A stretch of DNA of 64,000 nucleotides from CAVQGF01 sp045807945 (GTDB lineage: Bacteria > Acidobacteriota > Terriglobia > Terriglobales > Acidobacteriaceae): positions 7,261-71,260 of the forward strand of contig JBJMGI010000018.1 of the NCBI GenBank assembly GCA_045807945.1, given 5' to 3'. Below the pieces are notes generated by a model that saw nothing but the letters and a program-made list of their open reading frames with translations, was not told where the DNA came from and made no database searches. Shown here piece by piece: positions 43,201 to 49,801 of the stretch. Both the position numbers and the translations under genes were made by a program. Position 1 is the stretch's first letter. Each line of letters begins with the position of its first letter.

Positions 43201-44782
43201 CCCGGCGAAGGGAGTCGCATGGCTGCTCGATATGGCGACTGCGACTGAGAATCAGACGGACTTGCTCACGCAGGTGGTTAACGCAGGATGGGTTCCCGCC
43301 ATACAGCAGGAGCCGCTGTTCGATCGCATCCTCGAGCTGGTAAATGCGGAGGCATCGAAGTCGCAAGGCAACGCAGCGAAGGAGTCTCAGGAATCCATCG
43401 TACGCGATTGGCAGCTGCGCTGGGTTGAGAACCTGATAGTGACCAAGCAATATCCGCGTGCGCAGCAGATTGTGGATGGCATCGCGGCGCAGAGCAGCGA
43501 TGAACAGAAACAGCAGCTCGTTCCGGTTCAGGTGCGCCTAGCCGCTCTCACTGGAACCCTCGATACACTGCTTGATCAGTATCGTAGCGACCCAGCCAAA
43601 ATGCCCTCGACGGAATTGTTGCGCTCCGCAGCAAGTGCGCTGACGACGGCGGGCGATCGCATCTCGGCAGAGAAAGTGCTGGAGATCGTTTACAACCGCG
43701 AGATCGAGCAGCACAACTTGAATGCGGCGAACTTACTTGGTTTGGCAGAGATCCGCCTTGATCGCACCGATCTCGCCGGCGCAATGACGCTGCTGCGCCG
43801 AATGACGCTGGTCGTCGGTGAACCGTTCCAGAATCACGAAGCTGCCGCGGCGTTGCTCGAGAAGAAGGGTCACCCTGCCGAAGCTGCCCAGTTCCGGTCG
43901 GAGCTGGTGAAGGCCGTTCCATGGGACACGGACGCGAAGGAACGCCTGGCGGAGAGCCAAGCCTCAACCGCCGATGCGTCCACCGGACTGAAGTCGCTGG
44001 CTGAGGTTTCCGCGCGCGCTGAGGCAACGTACACAGTCCGGACCACGGCAGCCAAAGCCTTTGCGAGATTACGCGGCGCGTCTGCCGTGGCCTTCAAAGC
44101 GGGTAGCGGCGAACTGGATCTGCTGAACTCGAAACAGGCGATCGACTCCGTCTCTGCGGAGAAGCCGTTCTACTACGAAGCCCGGCTCAATGCAGCAAAT
44201 GCGAGCAAATCGCCAGACGTCCGCATACGGCTGCTGCGCGGCGCTCTCGAATATTTCCCGCACGCTGATACCGCACGCGTCCCGCTCTTCCAGGCGGCGA
44301 TGCAGCAGCAGAAGTACGAGCTTGCGATCGACAGTTTGGAGCCGCTGACCCAAGCTGGTGCGCTCGCGGTGGGAAACGACAACTCACAAACATCCGATGC
44401 CAGCGCTGCGGACGAAATCCAAGCTCGCCGTCCGCTGCAGATGAGCGCACAAGATCGCGCGCACATCCTTGCCGACTTGGCGCGCGCATTTGAAAAGCTG
44501 GAGCATTACGACCAGGCGGTGACTGCGTATCAGCAGGCGCTCCGGCTGGAAAAGACGGCTGCCGCGAAGACCGAGCTGCGCAACAGCCTGAACGCGGTGC
44601 GAACGATTTTGAACCGCCGCAAGCTGAACCTTTCACGCCAGCCGATGGTACGGACGGAGCTCGAGCAATCGAATGTGGTCCGTCCGCGACTCCAAGTGCC
44701 GCAGAACGCCTCGCCTCCGCGGGTCACCCCGACGCGTATCAGACCGCCTGCGTCCGCTCAGGCCACAAGGAGGACCCAATGA
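37202..44782 (+). CDS. Giant secreted TPR protein (2526 aa)
   Basis: Begins at TTG 37202 (AGGAGG six bases before) with signal peptide MKSSRNRYLLFAVGMLALALSARG. Nearly the whole length is helical repeat, with TPR-type units such as DPQSYFDLARFYEEKGD, AQNRMAIVLWKQGKHAEAVEHW and QAVTAYQQALRLEK. An acidic low-complexity break (about residues 565-600, EGEEERDSEGDGG) divides it. The last 80 residues are basic and Pro/Thr-rich. No enzyme motif is visible. Such a solenoid probably scaffolds a large periplasmic complex. Its stop overlaps the next ATG (ATGA). Confidence 0.88.
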   Translation: MKSSRNRYLLFAVGMLALALSARGDLGKWIQTLGAKSSAEQSFFRVMWTPGGSVFGLRPPKEVRPELEKAAAAAPSNADLASLQAMEDEQQLDFTAAETHWKKYAGLNKDRAAGYSALADFYGRRLRPQEQIAALDEVAKQPANAQERLLSPAEQNSWHAFTHIFEVIEAHALPPATSREQYKIWMARYPKESYVYSRYFNFLLDQKDFNGAQQFIAEYAKAFPEDDTFPVKARATIAYREGAIEKGLAEYDRNFQPLWPTELVQNYFELLKQTRSLKKFLDDTRAAVASKPNDLDPAARLFYYYQQQGKLDVAEGALADFRARREAAKVPWKSSELYTLAKLSEGVQDYDEAARYYYALYNSQADAEAPQKALAGIVNVLLTAPEQPIRIGAGDLSMYSDIARMDRYPGFLNGILSLILNTTGPKYELANQEAAAVPYFHRAEASQLLALLDSKFPNAPQRAELHAKLLDAYNHYGETDVLIREAKAYLSAFPKRQDRSRVALLLADGYARKEMTTEEFATYDDLLKELSAQAENVPLGAKYALGAHNDESTEQVRFTPYQRNCTPRGGTDTDAADQNVQVTDQGEGEEERDSEGDGGPPPADCQGDWLGRKHIREGVFSVQQGPKITYGPRSPEYARVLDRYIARLLSLNKTTQALGLYRRELDRNPDDPGLYERMAEFLDQNKVTTELEETYKRAMQRFSDRSWHHKLARWYLREKRQSDYERLTREVTNVFSGTELEEYFEDAGPDEQFLSLRLNEFANQRFPHDLVFVHNLLALYKPYLHNPTADPVKWEALLRQQWYNDDQLRSEFFEFLSSTGKLSLELQIARGVNEAAPAGKLAELVGNSPAAARFLAEGESWRSHFEQAAPAFQQLAANFPGDIDLDRRASSILRSLAPFEPRDRDAAVAIELNLQKLEPWNRDTLARIGDIYADADLYDKASPYWKQMVTTEPGKPESYLESATVFWDYYMFDDAARTIEDARRKLGNSTLYAWEMGAIYEGKRDFDRAVPEYVRGSLGNIGEPPDPSCVGLCVQGEYLTLRPPNFALAESRFLQLATRPAQKQRVEQATLARINGDNPDIEAVDLRIAVLRAQNRRDHVEKLLEGVVTRATSFDLLDDIQSIAQQQKLEKVRERALEKQATITSDPVERLRLRFELVRLYESNKETDAAQHNLEAIYKERPNILGVIRTALDFYWRNKMQPQAMGVLEHSIAIAQPPYKSQFLFEAAGKANQIGQYATARQYLTTLLQESPYDPSYLAAMAESYSRQGDDQGLRDFYTQKIQLFRQAKDLSDDSKKVQIATLRRGLIPALTRLKDYAGAVDQYIEIINRFPEDAQIVSEAALYAQDHDRRRQLSDYYAKTAAASPRGYMWPMIQARIFTSFEDFPAAIESYARAIAIRPDRTEFYQSRATLEERLMKFDDAVNDYEKIYDLDYHNQRWMLQIAEIRARQGQTDAVIAALEKALIEGRPVRAEDSFEVAHHLEQWGMLTAARKYAERGMQQAGDDLLIESQYSTGAQTYATILARQRDHVAAFARLRKAYDAVVAMPAPKIEHVAGVSALTEEELVKDARARRNASARSTLSLAVGQVALSVDKYYTPEERSGFATFLVGLRPAMSLTETESLLIPMAQNAGLAELEVRWRSEALLNHARFEPRAYSPHLARIVELQRRRMKFNELGGTIERYHNLLPTLARSNELATAAEAYRSAENPDAELRVLAAQYPGLSQDLTTRYFDLLITRQPQTLVGYAGDCHGQCVAAANYAIGSGNLTLALQAVDAYGRGHTPVWNKAYTALTGLYYSSPAANINGAFQNILSTATIAERLGKPIDRNQQLAGDTWYYYGSRYGEYLGETRLGDPEDYLPSMLEDRPNDPQSYFDLARFYEEKGDAVRAVADYEHTLDLEPSRSSAQNRMAIVLWKQGKHAEAVEHWKAAIAILKKQMESSQVPETFWTNVRLIINEISTRKLVPEMRDDVDGLLRAYLKRNGSYRALPLLRAGHDAAGDPAKGVAWLLDMATATENQTDLLTQVVNAGWVPAIQQEPLFDRILELVNAEASKSQGNAAKESQESIVRDWQLRWVENLIVTKQYPRAQQIVDGIAAQSSDEQKQQLVPVQVRLAALTGTLDTLLDQYRSDPAKMPSTELLRSAASALTTAGDRISAEKVLEIVYNREIEQHNLNAANLLGLAEIRLDRTDLAGAMTLLRRMTLVVGEPFQNHEAAAALLEKKGHPAEAAQFRSELVKAVPWDTDAKERLAESQASTADASTGLKSLAEVSARAEATYTVRTTAAKAFARLRGASAVAFKAGSGELDLLNSKQAIDSVSAEKPFYYEARLNAANASKSPDVRIRLLRGALEYFPHADTARVPLFQAAMQQQKYELAIDSLEPLTQAGALAVGNDNSQTSDASAADEIQARRPLQMSAQDRAHILADLARAFEKLEHYDQAVTAYQQALRLEKTAAAKTELRNSLNAVRTILNRRKLNLSRQPMVRTELEQSNVVRPRLQVPQNASPPRVTPTRIRPPASAQATRRTQ

Positions 44783-46536
44783 AACGATCACTCTTGCTCA
44801 CCATTGGCGCCGGAGCCGTCGCCGTGGCTGCTGCTGCCGCGATGCTCCTGCAAATCGCGGCGGCTCCGGCTACTCCAGTGCGTCCGTTAGCGCAGGTCAC
44901 GCCTTCCGGCGCGCTGTTGTTCATTAAGGCCAAAGACTTCGGCGCGCTGCTGAAGGACTGGAATGCTTCTCCTGAAAAACAAAGCTGGCTGAAAAGCGAC
45001 GACTACGAGGTGTTCTCGCGTTCCAAGCTGTTCCTGCGCCTGAAACACGATCAAGCCGAATTCGCGAAGGCTGCCGGATTCCCGCTTGACATGGCGATGG
45101 TCGGCCAGGTCGGAGGAAGTGAATCGGCATTCGCCGTGTACGACATCGGCAAATTGGAATTTCTTTACGTCACCAGGATGCCGCAGGCGCATGCCGCAGA
45201 AACCATCCTGTGGAAGAAACGCGGAGATTACCAGCCCAGGAAAGTTGGGAACTCCGACTACTACGTGCGCGTCGAGCCGGAGTCGCAGCGGACGGTGGCC
45301 TTTGCTGTCTCTGGCGATTACTTGCTAGTCGCCACGCGCGAGGACCTGCTGGCGCAATCACTCTCACTGCTGAATTCCTCGGGAGGAAAGGCCGTTGCCG
45401 GCGAGGGCTGGTATACCAAATCAATCGCAGCCGCCGCTGAACCGGGCGACCTCCGGATGGTGTTGAACCTCGAGGCGATCGTCGCGACGCCGCAATTCAA
45501 TTCTTATTGGATCCAGGAAAATGTTGGTGAGCTTAAAACCCGTTATTCATCGGAAGTGAGCGACCTGTTCCGCACCGCGGACGAATATCGCGAACAACGC
45601 GTTCTACTGCTGAAGGGCGACGATCAGGAGAAGGCGGGAGGTAAGAACGTCGCGAATCCGGAATTCGAATCAGCGGTTGGCCAATTGCTGCGTCTCGTTC
45701 CCGTCAACCAAAGCTTCTTCCAAAGCTGGGCAAAGCCTTCGGTCGACGATCTGCTGACAGCAGTTTCCACCCAGATCCTGTCACCGCATTTCGGCTCCCG
45801 TCCTGCTTCGAAGGTGGCGCCGGGAGCATCTGCAACCAGCGGCTCGGCGGGAAGCGAGTCCGATCTGGAGACCCGCATCGACGCGCCCCAGCGCGCGCCG
45901 ATGAAGGAAGGCGATAGTCCGCTGAAGATACTGTTCAGTTCAGCCGAGCCGATGGCCGTCTTGAAACTGAAAAGCACGCAGCAGACAGAAGACGGTGTAT
46001 TCGTCCAGCCGCGCAGCACAGTTGCCATCATCGCCAAGAACCCGTGGAACCCTGACGAAATTCGCGAGGTGCTACAGAAATCCATTGAGAACATGACCAC
46101 AGCGCGTCTGGGAGTGACTTGGACCCCACGAAAGCAGGGAACGACCACGTACTACGAGCTCGATGGATTGTCGCCAGTATCGGTCTTCACAAATAAGAAT
46201 TTGCTCGTGATATCAAACTCGCCGCAATCGATGCAGTTGCTTCTCAGCTCGACCAGGGCGACATCGTCAGGGGCCTGGTACGCGGCTGGTTTCGAACACG
46301 CGCGCGAGCGCAGCAACTTCATTAAGATGACGCGCCCGATCGAAAACACGGGGGTTGACGCCGGATTCGGCGAGAATCCGGAGCATGGCAACAACAGCAA
46401 TGGCCAGCCGAAGTTCTTCTCCGACAACATCGGCAGCCTGAGCCAGACGCTCAAGCGCGTGCAAACCGAAACCATCGAAGTGCACAATTTCGGCGACCGT
46501 GAGACGCAAACAGTTCGGTATAAGTGGGTGCAATGA
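44779..46536 (+). CDS. Secreted protein of unknown family in the envelope operon
   Basis: 585 residues. N-terminal membrane or signal helix (about 4-30), then an alpha/beta region rich in short phrases such as PSGALLFIKAKDFGALLKDW and GGSESAFAVYDIGKLEFLYVTRM. This resembles the style of DUF3352 or of DUF2138 (YfaA-type) proteins, but I cannot assign either. Near residues 345-370 is a Ser/Gly/Ala linker. Starts with a four-base overlap (ATGA) with the TPR gene and ends with a four-base overlap with the next. Tight coupling implies a role in the same complex. Confidence 0.8.
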   Translation: MKRSLLLTIGAGAVAVAAAAAMLLQIAAAPATPVRPLAQVTPSGALLFIKAKDFGALLKDWNASPEKQSWLKSDDYEVFSRSKLFLRLKHDQAEFAKAAGFPLDMAMVGQVGGSESAFAVYDIGKLEFLYVTRMPQAHAAETILWKKRGDYQPRKVGNSDYYVRVEPESQRTVAFAVSGDYLLVATREDLLAQSLSLLNSSGGKAVAGEGWYTKSIAAAAEPGDLRMVLNLEAIVATPQFNSYWIQENVGELKTRYSSEVSDLFRTADEYREQRVLLLKGDDQEKAGGKNVANPEFESAVGQLLRLVPVNQSFFQSWAKPSVDDLLTAVSTQILSPHFGSRPASKVAPGASATSGSAGSESDLETRIDAPQRAPMKEGDSPLKILFSSAEPMAVLKLKSTQQTEDGVFVQPRSTVAIIAKNPWNPDEIREVLQKSIENMTTARLGVTWTPRKQGTTTYYELDGLSPVSVFTNKNLLVISNSPQSMQLLLSSTRATSSGAWYAAGFEHARERSNFIKMTRPIENTGVDAGFGENPEHGNNSNGQPKFFSDNIGSLSQTLKRVQTETIEVHNFGDRETQTVRYKWVQ

Positions 46537-47396
46537 AGGTTCTTTTCTCTCGGATCGGGTTGCTGTTGGTTGTGGTTGCGGTCTGCTGGCCGCAGCCTTC
46601 GCTTGATCGCGAATCGAGTTCTCTGCTGCTGGAGCGGCGCTTTGCCGATCCTGCCATCGAATACATCTTGCTGGATGCGCGCTCCGGCGATGTGCTCACC
46701 GCGCGATGGAGTGAGCCGAACGAAGCTGTCCCCCTAGGATCGTTGGTCAAACCCTTTACCGCGCTCGCCTATGGCGAGGAGCACAGCTTTCAATATCCAG
46801 AGTTCGAGTGCCATGGCAAACGCGACCGATGCTGGTCTCCGCGCGGACACGGGCAGATCGGCCTCCTCCAGGCAGTAGCGCAATCCTGCAACGCATACTT
46901 CCTCAATCTTGCTTCTGATCTGAGGCCGTCTTCAGTCTCGGCAGTGCTGCGGAGGTACGCAATCTACGACGTGTGCGAGAAGGTCTCGCCGGAGTCTTTG
47001 GTCGGACTCGGCGCGGCGTGGAAGATTTTGCCTATCCGTATGCTGCGCGCGTACGTGGAGCTATCGAGGCGGCGCGACCAGCCCGGCGTGAGCGAGATCA
47101 TTCGCGGCATGCAGATTTCCGAGATGTCCGGAACTGGCGTTGGAGTAGGTATCGCGCTCCGCAAGTCGGGCGCGAGCGCCATCACAAAAACCGGCACAGC
47201 GCCTTGTGTCCACTCTCGTGACGGCGACGTCGGCGCTTCGCTTCATCACGCATTCGCCGGCGACGGTTACGTGATCGCCTTGTATCCCGCCGCCGATCCG
47301 CAACTCGCATTGATGGTCCGTCTGCATTCCGCGCCGGGATGGAAAGCGGCCGACGTTGCAGGCAAGATGCTGCGCACGATCGCGGATGGGAAGTAG
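46533..47396 (+). CDS. Miniature penicillin-binding-protein-like transpeptidase
   Basis: 287 residues. Signal or anchor helix (about 5-20). The three active-site motifs of serine D,D-transpeptidases are in order: S70-L-V-K73, S118-C-N120 and K219-T-G-T222. The protein is only a bare transpeptidase domain, about half the usual length, with no pedestal or glycosyltransferase part. Cysteines at 93, 100, 119, 147 and 225 could form disulfides, which is unusual. It may be a D,D-carboxypeptidase, a dedicated crosslinker or a beta-lactamase relative. Starts at ATGA overlapping the previous stop. Confidence 0.82.
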   Translation: MKVLFSRIGLLLVVVAVCWPQPSLDRESSSLLLERRFADPAIEYILLDARSGDVLTARWSEPNEAVPLGSLVKPFTALAYGEEHSFQYPEFECHGKRDRCWSPRGHGQIGLLQAVAQSCNAYFLNLASDLRPSSVSAVLRRYAIYDVCEKVSPESLVGLGAAWKILPIRMLRAYVELSRRRDQPGVSEIIRGMQISEMSGTGVGVGIALRKSGASAITKTGTAPCVHSRDGDVGASLHHAFAGDGYVIALYPAADPQLALMVRLHSAPGWKAADVAGKMLRTIADGK

Positions 47397-47397
47397 C

Positions 47398-48444
47398 ATG
47401 CTGCGTCGAGTTCTCGGGCCCATTTTCATCGCTGCGCTTTGCGCCGTCTCCCTCGTGGGTCAGAACGCAACCGACACTCTCCGCTTCGGTGTTTTCTCGC
47501 TATTCAAGCCAAAGTATCTGGTTGTGCGTCCCGCGAAGAACCAGGTCCTTTTGCTGACGATCAGCAAGAGCAGTGTTCCGATTGACGACGAGATAGTCAT
47601 CCGCGCCGCCGGCGAAGTTCTCTTGGTGACGGCCGCAGGGAAGAGCACGCATGCTGACTCGTTGCTGATTTCTTCGCGCAATGGCGATGCCGCCGATTTT
47701 ATGTTGAAAATACCTGGAAAAATCTCGCGCGAATTTCGCGGCACGTTGTCAATCGCCGCCTCGCATCATCAGCTCGTGCCCGTCGTCGAGGTCGGGCGGG
47801 AACTTGCCGTCGCAATCGCGGTAAAGGCGGAAGCTCCCCCGCACGCCGCCATGGAAGCGCTGAAAGCGCAGGCGGTGGTGGCGCGCTCGTTTTATCTCGG
47901 AAGCAAGGAAAGGCACCAAGCTTTTGACTTTTGCGACACCACCCATTGCCAGCTCTTCAAGGCGTTGCCGGCTGCGAATGAACCCGCGTTCCGTGCAGCC
48001 CAGGAAACGCGTGGGCTCGTCCTTCACTACCAGGGCGCAATCGTTCCCGCGATGTTTTCCGCGAACTGCGGCGGACGCACACGTACCCTGAAGCAAGTCG
48101 GGATCAACTCCGACGCCTATCCCTATTACTCCGTCGAAGACGCCTACTGCGAGCGCCACGCAAAGCACTGGCAAGCCCATCTGTCCTCCCCTGAAGCGAA
48201 AGCATTGGCGGGATCCCGCTCCGAGCACGATCGACTGGTGCTGGGCCGTAAGGTGGGATGGAACGTTGTGCCTGGGAATAACTATGAAGTAAAACGGGAA
48301 AGTGACGCGCTGGTCTTCGAGGGCAGAGGTTCGGGTCACGGTCTCGGTCTGTGCCAGCAGGGTGCTAGTGCGATGGCGGGAGATGGAGCGAGCTTCCGCG
48401 AGATCCTCGCACACTACTTTCCAAACACTACAGTCGGAGAGTGA
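47398..48444 (+). CDS. SpoIID/LytB-domain lytic transglycosylase
   Basis: 348 residues from ATG 47398, one base after the transpeptidase stop. Signal peptide MLRRVLGPIFIAALCAVSLVG. The SpoIID domain has MEALKAQAVVARSFYL with E153 at the catalytic position, H173, C179, H183 and C184 that may bind zinc, FSANCGGRT, and the final GRGSGHGLGLCQQGASAMA. SpoIID cleaves glycan strands lacking stem peptides, best known from spore engulfment; no sporulation genes are here. Pairing with a transpeptidase suggests local wall remodelling. Last gene of the operon. Confidence 0.92.
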   Translation: MLRRVLGPIFIAALCAVSLVGQNATDTLRFGVFSLFKPKYLVVRPAKNQVLLLTISKSSVPIDDEIVIRAAGEVLLVTAAGKSTHADSLLISSRNGDAADFMLKIPGKISREFRGTLSIAASHHQLVPVVEVGRELAVAIAVKAEAPPHAAMEALKAQAVVARSFYLGSKERHQAFDFCDTTHCQLFKALPAANEPAFRAAQETRGLVLHYQGAIVPAMFSANCGGRTRTLKQVGINSDAYPYYSVEDAYCERHAKHWQAHLSSPEAKALAGSRSEHDRLVLGRKVGWNVVPGNNYEVKRESDALVFEGRGSGHGLGLCQQGASAMAGDGASFREILAHYFPNTTVGE

Positions 48445-48450
48445 AGAATG

Positions 48451-48525
48451 TGGAGCGGGAGACCGGGATCGAACCGGCGACATTCAGCTTGGGAAGCTGA
48501 CGTTCTACCACTGAACTACTCCCGC
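48451..48525 (-). tRNA. tRNA-Gly (anticodon CCC)
   Basis: Cloverleaf on the minus strand: acceptor GCGGGAG/CTCCCGC, anticodon loop TTCCCAA between TCAGC and GCTGA, GTTCGATCC in the T arm, and an encoded CCA (48451-48453). It reads GGG. Confidence 0.95.
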
Positions 48526-48559
48526 TTGAGCAAAAAGTATAGCTCAAGCGGGATGATGC

Positions 48560-49645
48560 CTACCAAACGCCCTTATCGCTTCCCGTGAGCTTGAATGCCA
48601 CTGCGGCGGCTACTGCGAGGGGCGGAAGAAGCTGCAAGCGGAAGGTCGCGGGCACATCGCCCCGCAGTGCGGTGCGCGTGACTTGCTCCGTGTAGAGGGC
48701 CGCGCCCTGCGGCATGATGGGCACGCGAATGAACTTGCCCCGTACGTATACCTTTTCCGCTCCGAAGCGTGCACCGTCACGGACGAGCTGCGGCAAGTCG
48801 AGGCCCTGACCGCGATAGCGCTCGATGTATCCCGAAACGATCATCAGGTAAGTCGCGACACCAGGCCAGATGCCGGCGAAATCGCTCACTCGCTTCAACT
48901 CGCCGTAATTCAGCGCGCCAGACTCCACCAGCGCAGCGCTGTTCGCGATATCACAAACCCGGAAATAGAAATGCCGGTACATGCGCTGCAAGGTCGCGAC
49001 GACGATCCGCTCTTCCGGCGCCGGAACCCAGAAAGTTTTTCCGTCCACCGTTTTCTGCTGACGGCGCGAGACGAAGCGTTTCGCGAGGTCCGTGTGCTCG
49101 CCTGTCTGTCCGAGGCGACGGACGTGGATCTCGATGGGTTCCTTCAGTCCGTGCAGGGCAAAATTCCATTTGTGCGCGAGGCGGTCGCCCCAGCTGCGGG
49201 GCTCGATCTCGGCGTTGAATTCGCGCTTCATCACCTCGACGATCTTCTCGTCCGCCGCGGTCGAGTACATATCAATGTCGTTGCCAATGTCAGGCCAGTG
49301 GTCGAGCGTCTTCATCACAGTGGTCGGGCATCCGGCGGCTTCGAGGCCATTGCACACGCGTTCCATGTGGTCGAGCATGTTTGCGATTCGTTTGCGCTCG
49401 TCAGCAATCGAGTTCTCAGCCCATGCGGCGAGTGGCAAGTTCTGAGCCCGCGCGGCGCGTTCGCACACCGGCTTCAATGCGCGGAGGATAACGTGGTTGG
49501 AATCGGCGATGGAAAGCAGCTCGGCGCGTTCCTGATCGCTCAGTCCGGCGACAAATCGGTAACCCTCTTCGGAGTTCTCCGGGTTCAAGGCCAAGCGCGA
49601 CAGCGCGTCAATATAGGACTGCTCGGTTGCATTCTTTTCAGACAT
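48560..49645 (-). CDS. Nucleotidyltransferase-family protein (NTP_transf_5-like)
   Basis: 361 residues from ATG 49645; the longer frame to 49765 has a first part without coding character. The middle has WPDIGNDIDMYS, an Asp-x-Asp pattern like that of uncharacterised nucleotidyltransferases (PF14907 type). The region after it contains conserved basic residues (HVRRLGQTGEH). A C-terminal hydrophobic helix (LLPPLAVAAAVAFKL) may anchor it to the membrane. Members often lie near surface-glycan or peptide-modification genes. Substrate unknown. Confidence 0.7.
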   Translation of the reverse strand: MSEKNATEQSYIDALSRLALNPENSEEGYRFVAGLSDQERAELLSIADSNHVILRALKPVCERAARAQNLPLAAWAENSIADERKRIANMLDHMERVCNGLEAAGCPTTVMKTLDHWPDIGNDIDMYSTAADEKIVEVMKREFNAEIEPRSWGDRLAHKWNFALHGLKEPIEIHVRRLGQTGEHTDLAKRFVSRRQQKTVDGKTFWVPAPEERIVVATLQRMYRHFYFRVCDIANSAALVESGALNYGELKRVSDFAGIWPGVATYLMIVSGYIERYRGQGLDLPQLVRDGARFGAEKVYVRGKFIRVPIMPQGAALYTEQVTRTALRGDVPATFRLQLLPPLAVAAAVAFKLTGSDKGVW

Positions 49646-49768
49646 GAAGATTGAGACCCTCAGGCGCGGAGCGCTAATTGATCGAAGCTGATTCTGAGAT
49701 GAGCCGGATGGCGCGAGAGTTGGCAGCAGCTCGCATCGGAGCTGGCGAAATCGCAAAGTCCGCACCTA

Positions 49769-49774
49769 TATAAT
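49769..49774 (+). promoter_or_regulatory. Candidate -10 box before the UbiD gene
   Basis: TATAAT 27 bases before the GTG start. No convincing -35 at normal spacing was found. Confidence 0.35.
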
Positions 49775-49801
49775 GTCGCTTCTGCCTTTGGAGCCTTCAT
49801 T

